In this document: positions 21,360 to 35,600 of the stretch, in pieces
Numbering within the stretch: the first letter of the stretch is position 1
How the letters are laid out: the number at the start of each line of letters is the position of its first letter
From: Anisakis pegreffii
Lineage: Eukaryota; Nematoda; Chromadorea; Rhabditida; Anisakidae
Assembly: GCA_035041965.1 (NCBI GenBank)
Contig: JAPYMA010000263.1
Span: 165,586 to 229,585 of the forward strand
Direction of reading: 5' to 3'
DNA: 64,000 nt
Program-made: the position numbers and the translations under genes
The notes under the pieces: model-generated
Databases searched by the model: none
The model's input: the letters and a program-made list of their open reading frames with translations, nothing else
What the model was told of the DNA's origin: nothing

Positions 21360-24300
21360 TCAAATGATCTTCTCTTTGAAACTTCAAGTACCCTTTTTCA
21401 ATTCCCCGAACTGAAGCTGTTCCAAATGAATTGACTGGATCACTTATTCGGCTTCTGAAGGAACGAATTCCAAATCGCACGCGATCGATCTCGAAATGGC
21501 AATTGGATAGTCACGGAACGTAAATAAAGATACGTTGGTGTCTGGCTTATAACGGTAGAACACAGCGAAGACGCAGTTAAATCTCAACGGTGGCACTACC
21601 AACGGTGTCAGTGATTTATAACAGCGACGTTCCTTGATGACAGTGATAATTATGAATTCAGTGCAGATAATAGGATAATCTGTCACAAATTATAGCCAGT
21701 GCATAACAACCAATCGTTTTTTCACATGTCATCAGTAATATTCATCAGCATATCAGCACACACGCAAACAAATGAATTCCAGTTAAAATGCAATGATATG
21801 GCAACGTCGATGAAACCGAATGAAATCAGCCGAAAAGGTACAACAGATCGAATAATCAAATAAAATTGCAATTTTCATCAAAATAGCACCAAAATTCACA
21901 ATCGAATATCAGACATCTTTTCAGTACACCTGAAAAACCGTGAATATGATCGAATGCCCAAACAAACGAGATTTACACGCCAGATTAACGTAGGCGTATC
22001 GGACAAACAATAAAATTTTATTGCGGTGTTAATTTGAAAATATGAGGTGTTTGAATGTGAAATGGGATCAGTTATGAGCGAGATTAGGAATGGAATTATT
22101 TCGAAGAAAGTTCAAAATCGAAACGATTTCAATTCATAAAAAAACTCAATTAGAATCGTTTGCGTTCGACAGACATATTACGACACCTTATTAGGATCAT
22201 TACGTTCAATATAACATCACAACTAAGGTGATTCGTTGGAATCATTGTGAGATTATTTATGAGATTTGTTGAATATGAGCATTGATGGCGATCGCAACTG
22301 CATCATAGCCTCACTGTTACATTTGAGTGCGATTTGACATTTAATTGCGAATTCATTTCATTCTTCTCGAAACTAATTGCAAACTAATTTGAATTGGCTG
22401 TAAAATGTACTCAACTTCGTAAATGACGGACAAATGAGAAAATCAACTCGATCATACCGAACAGTTTGCTTGCTTGCGCAACACAATGAGTGTTGTTGTT
22501 GCAAAGAAAACGGTGTTTACGCATGCAAGCAAATGGTTAGCAACAAATCAGATCATCGCAGAAGTCTTCGAAAACATCGAAGAGCAGAGACTTTTGCAGT
22601 GATTTGCTAGAAGTGAGTCGAACTTTGGAAGTTCAAATAATGATCAGCTACCGAGAACATCCTTCTTCACATTCTATCCACAGCTTTCAGATGTATTCTT
22701 GTTTGATTCTTAATTTGCAGTTTTTAAGAACAACCCATGCTAATAATTTATTAAACGAGTTGATACTAAAGCGCACAGTTTTTAGATCCTATTAATGGAG
22801 TAGATAAAAATGCACATAGTTCTCTAGTTTGACAAAGTTAACTGCAACAGCTGTACGCACTTTCTACAGCTGCAATTTTTTGGGGGCAACACTGATTTGA
22901 GGTAATCGCTCAGGCGTATATTACAAGGTATACAAACTCACAAGGTATACAAAGTTACTCAAAGGTACGAATTACACGGTATACAGTTCTCCAATTGTTC
23001 ATTCAAACTCACATTAGAAGAATCAATTTTTGAGGCTGCCTACAAAATCACAATATTCATGCAAGTATAACTGTTTTAAAGTGAGTATTTCGAGCATTCT
23101 TTGATCTTGCACATATCAGTAATGCCGGTGATATGCATGACCAATGTTCGGCAGTATAAAGAAATTGAATATGGAAGCACACGAGTAATTCTTAGTTCAG
23201 AATGCTCTTGTTGGCCTTATATAGCATCATTTCGAAACGAATACGTGAATCGTGCGCGAAGAACGCGTTCAAAAACCCAAAAATAACCCCAATATTAATA
23301 CTATCGTGAGTTTTTGCGAATAGTAACTGTCAACTGAGTCTGGTTCAGCAATCGACTGTTGTGTCGCACAGAGATGGCGTACAATGAAGATGCAGTCATA
23401 TACCGACGTATTCCGATTCACCAACGGAGTTTCAGATACTTTGCTCGGAATTCAAATCCCGCATAAATGCAGCGGAGAAAATTACGAATGCATCATCAAA
23501 ACCAGTTCATATCAGTTATCGCACACGAGCAGCGATTATCATTCGAAGATGCAGATTGAGGCTGAAATCGAATGGCCGAGAGCAGGCAGTCATTGAGCAG
23601 AATGAAGAATGAGTAATCGGAGTGGAATCAGTAGCAAGAGGTTATTTTGGGAAAACGTCTAAGCGCGTGAAATTTTCGGTTTTTTGTGAAAAATGGGCTT
23701 GCACATGCAAGATTTTGGTTCCTATGGGAAAAGAAAAACAATAGTCAATACTTGACATTGAGGTTTTAATTTGAGAGCTATTACGATAGTGTGTCGTTAG
23801 CAGCATCCAATGTTGTCCGACTGAGAGATTGATGTTTACATATATTAGCATCGGATGAACTTTCAGGTTGCATTTTGTTTTGTCACTGTCGAGTAGGCGA
23901 TTGAAGTTCTCGGCTAGTAGGATGTGGTTGTGGTGTAAACACGAGAATTATATTCATTCTGACGAAAAGTCAGTAGTATGATGATTAAGAACATGAAGAT
24001 GATTAAGTCAGGGAAGAGGATACTGTGGAAATTGTTAAATAAAAAGACAGGAATGAGATGGATAGTTGCGACATTGACACCTTTAATTAAGCCTGCCTCA
24101 TTATTTAGTTACTGCGAACATGCCCACTTTCCTGCCCTCATCGTCATATTGTTGTTCTTAGCGTTTCCGTTTAAACAAGTGTAATTTTCGTGTTTAATTG
24201 CTCGTTAATCGCCGAAAACTCCAAACGCTTTCTCGATATCTGGGGGCTGAGCGTGTCAGGGGGAAATGATTAGTAGAAATTGGAAATTTGTCTTTCAAAC

Positions 24301-27300
24301 AGCGAGGCGAGTTTGTTCAACGATCGTTTGATCATTAAGACGAGGAAGTTATTAACTGCGTATTAATAAGTACTTTTTCGAAAGTTTAAATTATGTGACG
24401 AGTTGAGTGATGGTTAATAAGTTGTCAATAAAATTGTACCATAGCTATTGTTCGCAAATCTTCGCGACACGAACAGTGACGCAGTTTTAGTGGTATGCTG
24501 GACAAGAAGTTCAAGTGGAAATCTTTCATCATCCCAGTGATCGTGTGCATCATCATCCACACCAGCAATGAGGTTCTCATGTCTAGTGCCAGTTCGTTAA
24601 TCAGTTCCTCTGAATGCATTTCCATCATCACCTTATCAGAACTCGTAAAATGACCGTGTCGAGGATTAGCCATATTTGTGAGGCACTTCACCATATTTGA
24701 AAGCGTTTTCATGCGGAGAGACTCGAAGCGAAAAGTTTCAGTTTGTTTCATCATTTGAAAACCGAGTTTCGTGAAGAAGATCGGAATTTTCTAAGTGGAG
24801 TAATTAAGAGTTGATGCTTGAATGATCTGATGTGTACAACATACAAGATCAATAGAGATGCGTTATAATAGAGTTTTAATGAGTTCCAGAGAAAATAAAA
24901 ATGCATGAAAAAATTCGAATGTTTACGTTCATTTGGCCATTAGCAAAAGTTATTAACTAATAAAAAATGCGGAACCTGAGTGATGCAATTCATAAATTAC
25001 AAAATAGCGCAATTCTTGAATTGACTAATTCCCTCTCAACGCAATTCCAAACATATCATTCGTGCGAAAAAATTCCATTGGTTGCTAAACGCTGACCGCC
25101 GAAGTCGGTAAAGCGTTGATATTCGGCGATAGCGATTTTGAATACACCACTTCATACGATTAATTAAATTGCACTTATGTATGCACTTAAATTTGATTCG
25201 TCGTTTCGTGGTGATAATAAGTGAAATTACGAATAATTCAAGGAAACCCAAATCAAGTTTCATTATATTGATCCGAGAAATTGCCGATGAATTTCAAATT
25301 TCACAGTCTGCTCTACTCACATTCATCTGCTGCTCCATTTTTGTCATAAATCTGCTCTAATCTTCGATTTCTTTTCCAGCAGTCGCCGTCAAGCACGAAA
25401 ATTCTTCTCGGCTACTCCATTTAATAAACGTCACAATAACACTAAGTAGCCGAAGCCAAGACATCGAAGCATTATACGGTAGCTTCTTTCCGGATCTGGA
25501 TTGCTCCGAAGTTGCAGCCGAAGCCGAACTTTTGAAGGAGCTCGAGTGGAGCTCGAGTGTGAAGCTCGAACTAGACTGAAGCCGGAATTTAAAAAAATCG
25601 CTGAGTCAAGACCGGAACTGTGCCAATTTTTTCATTCAAATTAGGCGTTGCTGGTCACGTGTCAAAACTGTCGTTTACTATCTGATTTTCAAGTTTTGGC
25701 TCTAAGCGATTGTGACGAACCATCAACACGACTACCAACACGCAAAGTTTTCACCAATATGCAACTACCAACACGCAAACTTATCACCGATATAATTTTA
25801 TTCAAAAAATCCACACGGATGTGAGAAAAACTTAGCATCTAACAATTAGTGTCATACCTATACGTACTTACGAGTATCGCATTAATATTCCGCACACTCA
25901 AAAATTGATGACTACTGTAGAATAAAATATTGTTTTTGATGTTGTAAAGGAAGACAGCAGAGAAAAAGAAAACGGATAAATTTCGTTGTGGTATCGCATT
26001 TTAGGAAGAGAACTGCTAATGAGGCTTGACATCTTACGATAATGAGGAACATCACAGTCCGGATAACATGGCTGATGATATTACCAATGATAATGATACA
26101 AGAAAACAGCATTAATGAGAATAAGACCGCTTAGTGATAAGAACTATCAGGATGACGCATGCAAAATGTAGATATGGTATTTGCGGTGCTGCAGTGGCCG
26201 TAAATGAGCAATTCAGATGCGCTCATATCCTTGAGTAATAATCTTTCATACGCACACCTAGCAGCAGTAGCAGCAGCACATAATCATTACCTCACTCCGT
26301 CCACGAATGCGTATGCAACATTCACGATCACCCATGACAACCGACGAATTAAATGTCGAAACAAAATTACCTCTGAAACGCAACTATTATCATTCAATTA
26401 ACATACCTATACGTACTTATGAGTAACGTATTCATTTCATGAATATCAGTACATCAATTCAAAAACACATAAATGACGTGCGATGGATGCGCCATTGTGC
26501 ATGCCAACGACAACCACAACCACGTATTATCTTCGAATCGCCGACAACGGTTTTGTTTCATGAATTCAGCTTGAATCTTTATCATCATCAATTCATTTCT
26601 TTCCATAAAATCACTCTCAAAGCTTCGATTATAGACTGATGACGGCCAATAGTACAAGCTCGTACCAATCACAAAATTCCAATTCATGAATCGCATGTTA
26701 GCGACGAAATTCACAACTCTCTCAGCATATTCTGCACCAGCAAATTTTCTACCCGAAACAAAAACGCGTAGTGATTGATTCTGAGTTCGAATCATTTATG
26801 ATGAATCTTCATCAAGTTGTTGATCACGTAAGCGAACCAAATGAGGAAATGCAATAGATGAAAAGGAATAGATGGAATTATGTACCACAACAGAAGCAAC
26901 TATATCACAAAACGGATTCGAGAAAAATGGATTCCGTAGGTTCTTAATGTGGATTCTGTGGGATCAGCATGCAGGAACTCTTTCTGAAATGCTTTGTCTA
27001 TTCTTTACGTATCAAAACGAGTTCACCATTGTATTTTCCAAGTCTTTGATCAGTGATGAAAGAAGGATATGCGTGAATGTGTGCTGAATGCGGCATGCTC
27101 TGGCTTTGCAATTTCAAAAAGATTTTCAGTATGAAATGTCATGCTGAAGTGTTTTCGCAGGAAAATTGTGTAACAACAATAAAGAAATAATTTTCAATAG
27201 ATTGAATGTCGGAATTTTATCACCGTCATCGTGAGAATTCCGACTGATTCGACCAAACAAGTAACATGACGTGATAGCCGGAAATTAACTGTTAATTCAA

Positions 27301-28250
27301 TTCAATTAACTATTCTATTAACTGTTGATTCATTGAAGTTCTGTCGAGTTCAACTTAAGTCAACGGCTTTTGAAACGGTTCCGAGAAGAGACACATAATG
27401 ACGCAGCACATTTCGCACAGCTATTCTATCAATCCAACGAGTGATTTTCACGTTTGTTCATTTCGATAACGAAGTGTTTCTTGAACCAGTCAGCGTGGTT
27501 ATCTCAACGATCCAGTCAAGAGACAGGTGGCTGCCTGCTAACTGCTTCTGCGATAAAATCCACCTACTCCGTAAAGCACATATGAAAATGATGATGCCCT
27601 ATGGCCGACTTCATCAATCACTTCGAAGAGCTAATCTGAAGTCTCAACTGTTATTCATGACAAATGATCTAAAGAAACTGCGGATATGATCAACGAACAG
27701 AGCACTTATGAGTCAATTGAATTCTTTACGTCTAAAACTGACACGAAACAACTTTTCATATGAATGAATAGTAACGTCAGTAATCGTGTAGCGCTGATAA
27801 TGAGTAATAAATGACGCATGCTGTTGACAAAGATCTTATTAATAATAATACTAGGCAAGCGTTCATGATCGTGCCAAACGCTTTCGTTTAGCAATTAATC
27901 AATTGCTTGAATGTTGTTTGCATGCAACTACTTCACATTTTGGACTCATTACGTGATGAAGAATGAAAAGCGCAAGAATCAAATAACAACGCATGAGTTC
28001 TTTTCAATAGACTGAACGCTATAATTTTATTATCGTCATCATAAGAATGCTTCGCATTGATTCCAACAAAACAATACGAAAGGCAACAAACAGCCAGCGA
28101 AACGAAACTTTTATCGCGCAATAAACATTTCCTATTCATCGTTGATAGATTTGCTTTTCATCTGCCTTTTTGCCTATCAGAATGGTTGGATTCATTGTTT
28201 GTTGGAATACAATCGTGGATGACTGAAATTATCAATGTATCAAATTTGTG
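21360..28250. other. Intergenic stretch without a recognised gene
   Basis: No protein family was recognised on either strand. ORFs are short, AT-driven and lack matching splice partners. One exon-like ORF (25380-25580) is listed separately. A minus-strand ORF at 24425-24754 has a plausible composition but no family match or exon partners. Confidence 0.5.
25380..25580 (+). other. Exon-like open frame with strong acceptor, unknown
   Basis: After a strong polypyrimidine acceptor (tcttcgatttcttttccag) an open frame of 66 codons runs to TGA. It includes SRSQDIEALYGSFFPDLDCS, EVAAEAELLKELEW and VKLELD. Composition looks coding, but part is built from short repeats (ccgaagccgaa, gagctcgagtgg). No partner exon was found. 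It may be the last exon of an unknown gene or part of a mobile repeat. Confidence 0.2.
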
Positions 28251-28251
28251 A

Positions 28252-28464
28252 CTCGGAAACCTCTTAACTCATCCTCACCCAAATATCATTCTGAGTTGTA
28301 AAAGTGCTGTCTTATAGGTCACAAACATCCTCTTCACAGGTAGAATATGGAAAATTTTCATATTCTACCAATGAAGAGGATGTTGATGACCTACAAGACA
28401 GGATGCTTGTCCTTGTTCACCTCAGAATGACATTTCGGTGAGGATGAGTCATGAGGTTTCCGAG
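28252..28464. mobile_element. 213-bp near-palindromic element (fold-back MITE)
   Basis: The ends CTCGGAAACCTC...ACTCATCCTCAC and GTGAGGATGAGT...GAGGTTTCCGAG are inverted copies. The pairing continues inward through CATTCTGAG/CTCAGAATG and CATCCTCTTCA/TGAAGAGGATG to GTAGAATATG/CATATTCTAC at the centre. Nearly the whole element is one imperfect hairpin. Flanks AAATTTGTGA and AAATGTGAGC are similar but not a clean target duplication. Confidence 0.75.
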
Positions 28465-28905
28465 AAATGTGAGCGATTTTCTCTCCTTTGTATTCCCGGA
28501 AAGCATCTATCGAGTGCCGTCAGTCGCGTATTCGAGTGAATCATTCGAGTCAAATAGCTGCCGGTAAGTTGCGAATTCTACACAAAAATAGAACGTAGTT
28601 GACAGATTACTGGTAACGTCTTGATGATTATATTGTTCAAAATCATTGAGAAAGAAGTTTCCGGTGAAAACATCCTTGTTATGAACGTTTAACACGCAAT
28701 ATTAATGGGTACTCTCCATTTGACTTGTTTAATGGAAAAATACCGTATTAAGAACTCGTTAACATATGGTGATTACTTTCACAAGTGTTTTGGTGTCAGA
28801 ATTAGGACGGAAAATTGTTGATCAATACGTGGATAAAACAGGAGAAGATATCTGATTATGAAGCAGCGTTTTGCGTTTGAAATCATGAGCGATGTACGCT
28901 TCGTT

Positions 28906-29184
28906 GGTACTCGGTCAATCTGTCTAAAGACATTTGGCCTAACGACAGTTGGCCTAATGGACAGTTTGCCTATCAGGCGAAATATCCATTGAAAAACCGT
29001 AAGTTAGGCAAACTGTTCGTTAAGCAATGTGTCTTTAGGCAAACTGTCCGTTAGGCAAAATGTCCGTTCGGCAAATTGTCCTTTAGGAAAACTGTCGTCC
29101 GTTAGGCAAACTTTCCGTTAAGCAATGTGTCTTTAGGCAGACTGTCTTTAGGCTAAATGCCATTAGGCAGATTGACCAGTCACG
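28906..29184. mobile_element. hAT-like palindromic-array element, copy 3, with 8-bp TSD
   Basis: It starts GGTACTCGGTCAATCTG and ends CAGATTGACCAGTCACG (the element's own C-A-G form). It is made of forward and then reverse GCCTAACGGACAGTTT-like units. The exact 8-bp sequence GCTTCGTT precedes it (28898-28905) and follows it (29185-29192), as expected for hAT-superfamily insertion. No transposase is encoded. Confidence 0.85.
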
Positions 29185-29199
29185 GCTTCGTTTGGAGCA

Positions 29200-32100
29200 A
29201 ACGATCTCAGAGAGGCGTGTCCATGGGCGAGATATTCAATAAGTTATCAGTTGTTATCGGATGTTGCCGTTCATTATGATATTAATGAATTTAGAATTGC
29301 AAACTGCAAAAGAATTGTAAATTTTTTAGTTATTATCAAAGATGCAACAAATTGACACTACTTTTGATCAACGTAAGAGTCGTGTTGAAGTTGTACGCAT
29401 ACGACGAGTTGCATCTGAGGAGTTCGTACCTCTACATAATCGTTGACAATTGAAGTTGATATGAACTGATGCAACAGCGAGCGGATTTTCTGTGACGAAT
29501 TTGTTCAGCAATTGAACAAAAACTCTGACTCGTGACGGGTGCGAATATATTTTAGTATTTCAGCTATGAATTGTACTTTGAATTGCGTACTCTTGTTTAT
29601 TTGTAAAAGAATTGCAAACCGCAATTTGCAAAGATCGTTAATTGCTGCAAATTGCAAAGAACTGCAGAAGAACAATTACAAAATTTCTTTGCAATATCCG
29701 TTCTGAACGCCCAACGGATATGAACGCATTGCTTGAAATGTTCGTGAAGATAAGCGCATTCACTCTGAGTTGCTTCCTCATCGAACATAGGGTAATTTCA
29801 AATTTTTAGCAGCCAAGCAGAAACACACAGTCAACTTCATTCACCACTTGAAACTTCATTTAGAAGGTAAGCTAACTTTCAGCTCAACAGAGCGCATACA
29901 TAGTCGCCATAGAATATTTACTGGGTCTCGAGTGGCTCATACACCTCTTGTTCATTTCGGGCTCATTCTGTAAATACTCCCGCAGTTGCGTCACTTTACT
30001 GATTCGACTCACAATCAGATAGGTGATGGATAATTATAAGTTCCAGAAAGAGAATAGTGATCAGTTTGTATTTGGAACACTTCGACCATTTGATCGTCGA
30101 GCGCTGTCGCTGGTCACGCGCCATATTGCGATTGATGCGAAAGAGAGGAGTTCTCGTTCATCGTCAAATCACTCCTCGATCCGAGCACACTCAAAAGAAC
30201 AGTTTTGAATCTGGCGGAATAATCGGAACACCCTATAAAACATGCATAGCATTCACTGAAATTACGACCGATTTCATAGTGCAGTGGAAATGTATTCGGG
30301 CGATTCCTGTATGTGGTTTCCCACAGCTCTTATTGTATTCTTTGAAGATGTCGGTGAACCCAAAATAAACACACATTTAGCTGTATTCCATTTCAATAAG
30401 GAAGCATGAATTCTTTGGACACTTCTGTTGAGTCAGTATCAACTTCATTCTAGACTGGTCTCAGTATGATGAAAACAGAAGGTTTTCACTGAAAGATAAT
30501 GGTAGATGTGCTCTTTTGTTGTCAACTGATCAGCAAGCTAGCAACATATACGATCAGCATACTGACAAATTCTATGATCACGAATACAATCGTCAAATCA
30601 TCAGATTTGTCGATGTATGCTTTTAACCTTACCAAATCATTCCTTCAATTTTTCCTTTAATGAATTTTTCCAACTATTGAAAAATGTGACCATTGATACC
30701 TTAGGAGCGTTTCATTGTCGAACAGCAAGTAGTCAACAAAATAACACTTGCATCAATAACTTTTTCAGAATACTTATTGGAATTTTCTTAAAGTTTATGA
30801 CCGCATGAAATCTGGAAAACGATATCATGAAATGAATTTCTCGTCAAGCAATAACGAATGAATTAATACGGTAGTAAAAGTTTATGTCGTTGACATGATA
30901 ATGTCACTGCATATCCAAGACTATTAATTCGGTCGACGATATCCAAGCAAAATGAGTTCACGGAAAATGAGAAGGCAATATGAATCTGCAACTACGAATT
31001 GAGTGATCGTAAATATAATATAGTTTGAACTAACTCATTAGGCGTCATATTCATCTGGGGATTATTATCGCAGTTCATTAAAAGGTTTGCTGAATCTGCA
31101 TTGCATAGAATAATGTAGTTGCACAATTCTTTATTCACTTGCTCATTTATTTGACCACGCGTTGAACTAATTATCCATTTTGACCATCTCTTTAATAGCT
31201 TCATCGTTTTCGCATTTAATGCTGTGGAGAGTTTAACAATTTAAATTGCAGCAGTACGCAATTTAAATTGTTAAACTCTGCATAGCGAGAAAATTGGTCA
31301 TCTAATAAACGAAACTAGTTCATTGGAACCGCCATCATCAAAATCCTACTCCTCACTCCACTCAGCCCTGCTCAAACTGATCTGTAAGCAATGAGCATCT
31401 GTTATCCATTAGCATGTGTTTATTATTAACAATGAGCACGAACAAAACATAAAATGATTACTTAAAGGAAAAGCCTCAACGGAACACTCCAAAATTATTC
31501 GCGCTTTTGAAAGAATCAAGCAGCGAAAATAGTAATAACAATAAGATAGTGATGACATGTAATAATAATAATAATAATGCAAACAAGAAATCGTTGGTTA
31601 ATATGACAGACTATTACACGTTTATGTCTTATTTTCTGAGAACAGAATAAATTACAGTATCATACTATATTTTAGCCCGCATCATACAATTTATTCAAAA
31701 CTGATTCCAAATACGAAGAAACGCACCGAATAATTACCTCCAATTCACACAATTTCCGAGCGTACGAGCCTACCATGGAATAAACATTCTCTCAGATATG
31801 TAGATGAAGCCATGCAACAATCGAAAATTCATAATGCAACGAGTAAGTTCCAATGTAAAGGCCAACTTTTTGCAAAAACTTCTGCCACTTTCAAACATTA
31901 GCTAGAACAAAAGAAATTTCCACTCTTCCAATTACAATGGAAGAAGTGAAACCAGAAATGCAGATAACAAAATCAATCTGCATTGTACTGAAAATTTTCT
32001 AGTTTAAACAATACTGCTCAGGATGAATCTCTCACGGGGAATGCTGAACATTATACGTTCAAGAATCGATTAATTCAAAAGTAACTTCTCAACATACTAA

Positions 32101-32640
32101 CGTTTATACAATTCCATACAATCATAAGAATTCCCTATTAAGCACGCACATTTCAAATCAGTATCATTTTAACGCTGAAATGAAATCGAATTGAAACGCA
32201 ATAATCAGTGCAACCTTGCAGCAAGTAAAGCAGAAAAACACCGATTTTTTTCTTCTCATCGGTTTATTTAAGGAAATGTATTCAGGAATACAAGCAAAAG
32301 ACGATTCCATGCGAATCTTTGCGTCTATCAATTTATCTTAATCACTCGCGCAAACAAAAACAGCATAATGAAATAAACCAAAACATTTCTGAAAACAAAT
32401 CTTAATGAACAATTTCAAACGATACTTAAGCGATGAGTGTTGTGAATATTACCCAATTTCAAATCTCTATTCAATTCCTCATTTAAAACAACAAAAAATC
32501 TGAACAAACACAAACAAATCGTGTCAGCAACACGTTTGTCCTACAAATTCATTACATACGAAATCAATTAAGCAATAGTCAGCAATGAATTCATGCATGT
32601 ATCTTCATTTCCGTCCACTGCAAACCAAGTCAAATTCAAC
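29200..32640. other. Intergenic stretch without a recognised gene
   Basis: This is AT-rich sequence with scattered short ORFs and a small (AAT)n run near 31562. A 21-bp perfect palindrome is listed separately. No exon of a known family was seen on either strand. Confidence 0.5.
31229..31278. repeat. 21-bp perfect palindrome, 8-nt loop
   Basis: GAGTTTAACAATTTAAATTGC at 31229-31249 is exactly mirrored as reverse complement at 31258-31278, with the loop AGCAGTAC. It is AT-rich, and no transcript context is visible. Confidence 0.8.
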
Positions 32641-32643
32641 TAT

Positions 32644-35600
32644 TCAGTCCTTGTTGTCGCCACCACTTACATCGTCAGGTTGCTTTCCATCATTCATCAT
32701 CGATAAATTTTGTTCACGTTGTTGCTCGGAAATGTTCTGCATAAATCCAGCATTTGGTGACGCAGCACGCTGCATTTCCACTTTTCCTATAGATGATCCA
32801 CTCTGTTTGCCATCACGCGGTGACAAACAACCTGTTTCCGAATTTGATAATCCACCACTAAGTTCACTCATCCCAGTAGCCGCTGACTGCGGTTCGGACG
32901 CAATGTTATCGGATGGCGGCAATACCTTACAAATTCGATTCCTTTCAACAACTTCGATTCAAACTTCAAAGAAACGTTTCACATTCATGTATTCGTTGAT
33001 TTGATTCGTTTATCTTGTATTCAATTCGTTGACATTTGAACTCATCATAATTTGAACAGACTATGAATGCAAATGAATGCACAAAAGCCAGCGAACTAAC
33101 CTCATTTGAGCTATCGGGTTCAGCTGATTGCGACATATTCCCAATAGCACCACCACCAGCAGCAGCAACACGACCACCACCCGTGCCGAACAATCGTGAT
33201 AGCATATTTCGACTTGTGCTCACTTGCGATGGCATCGTCGATGAAGACGATGGCGATGAACAACTCGAACCATCGGTCACTCCACCTGAACACCAAAATA
33301 GAGCTATTCATTGATTGAACCATTAAAATTGCATCCAAACAAACAAACGAACACTACTATAACATTTGCCACATTGAAAAATGAAAGCAAGCAAAGCAGA
33401 AAACGAAAACTAAAACTGAACCGATTTCGTTGATCATCGAATGCGCATTATGCGCTGTTGTACGTCTACGACCTCCCCTTCCACTCGCATCCAAATATCC
33501 CACACAAATCTGTGCATCGTGCAGTGTTGCACGAAATATGATCGCATTAACTCGTTCATTCAGCGACTCTTCCACATCCAGTATTCTAAAGTTTACCCAA
33601 CGATTACCTTGCGACCTGTCTTCGCTCTCTACGTGGGCGCAGGTCAACCGATCCCCATGTTACTCTTTGTTGTACAGACCCTTTCCATTTCTGACCAAAC
33701 AATCTGACGATATTATCACATAATGATATCGTCATAAACTTGATACTGATTTCAATATCATGACGATATTGAAACTATTCTAAAGTAGTATCACATAAAT
33801 GATATGATCGAATACAATCTGCCCATTATCACAATCCTTACTGTTACTGTCATCATTATTACTATCATAAATAAGGAGAATGTCGTTTCTTACTCTTTAT
33901 ACGTTACAGAGCGTTGATCACGTTTGTTCGCATAAAGCACTTTGTTGAATGAATCAATTCGTGCACTGATATCATCATTTTCGATCAATTTCACCAATTC
34001 ATCCTCCAGCTGAAAGTTACACTTCAATTATTTTGTTTCGCCATCGAAGTGTTCAAAATTGCAATATTCACTGCAAGATAACTCGACTCGGACTATTTAG
34101 AACAAAATTGGATCTGTATATGAGAATTCATACGGACAATTTCAACGACACGCATATTGAAAACCGATTGCTTACCTCATTAACGCTCACACGAAATACA
34201 TCAGCCATTCGACGAATATCAGCCGCCTGATAAGGTGTAAAATACTGCACAACCGCACAACGCCTTATTAAATAGTAAATCTCTTTAACGTGTGCTGATA
34301 AATACATATTAAGTAGGAGTTGATCACGCATCTGGAATCATCAAGCGATATTCAATATCCAAAATCACCACTTCTTTCTATGAAGTTGATGGAAATTATG
34401 CAGCGCACACGTTTCGCATAACAGAAAGATGAATTGCGTGCAATTTTCTAGGCACTGAAATTCTGATTGAGTGGAAATTTAAAGTAAAAGAAATCTCAGT
34501 TCTTCTTGCTAGTTCAATCTGAGATGCGGTTTGGAAATACTTCTCTCAAATGCATATGTAATGATCCAATTAGAGCGTATGGAAATTGACCTCTTCCATG
34601 ATATCAAGACATGTACCAAATTCACTTCGACAAAACTTTTGCAACAGCTCCACCAATTTTGGTTCAGATTCGAGAAATTTCCGAAAGAGAACACTTCCGA
34701 GCACTTTTTCTTTCAGCTCACTACGTTCGAATGTGGCCAACGCACAGAATGTCCCGAAGACGGCGATATCTTTGGCTGACAGAAGGGATGGATAATCGAA
34801 ATAATCCAAATCAATCTGCAAAATAACCATTCTTAAAGTTCGACCGACCCTCACGCTGACTGCTGCTCGAATTGCAGCAATCCTTCTTCTCATCCCAACC
34901 CATAAAAAAGTTCGTTCAAATATCCATATACTAACACCATACAAATACCAATGACAATTCACTGTCGTTTTCAATCCCCTTCTTTCAACGTTCATTCCGC
35001 AGTACAAAAACAACTTTATCAAAAATTCTTTCTTACAACGTCATCATTCCACATTACTCGCATTCACAGTTGTAAGTTCGAACAGTCACTTGAAGCAAGT
35101 GAATGGCATTCACAACAGAGTCAATCAAAGATGTGATGTCAAACAAAAAAAACAACAGAAAAAAATATACCTGTAGGCACTTTTCAGCAACTGCCTTATA
35201 ATTGTTCGTATTAAGACGATAAAGCGCTATCACGGCTGCGATTTTCGCCTTCGACGTTTGAATGAGTTGCTTAAGAGATCGTCCAGCGGACTGCGATGCA
35301 TTCATTGCGTATCGAACCGAACGTGAAGAGGACGAAACTGCCACAGATTCCGATTCAACTGCCTCACCTTGAATTGCTTCTAATCTCATTCGCGTTATCA
35401 GACTATATGGTGATCACACTACACATCACCATATAACCACCACAATCCTGGTGATCAATCCAACTGATGTCATGCAAAATTCGTATGCTTAATCCTTGTC
35501 GACTGCAATCAACAATGAACGATGAGAGAGACAAACGAATGAAAAGTGAAACTCACAAATAGCTCGTTCAACTTGGGTCATAAGTGGTTCAACACGATGC

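Noticed and set aside
23372..23596. Overlapping small ORFs starting at ATGGCGTACAATG
   Set aside because: Neither frame has a signal peptide, splice continuity or recognisable family, and both end quickly.
24425..24754. 109-codon minus-strand ORF rich in Met
   Set aside because: The reading is plausible, but there is no family match, no clear exon boundaries and no neighbours in phase.
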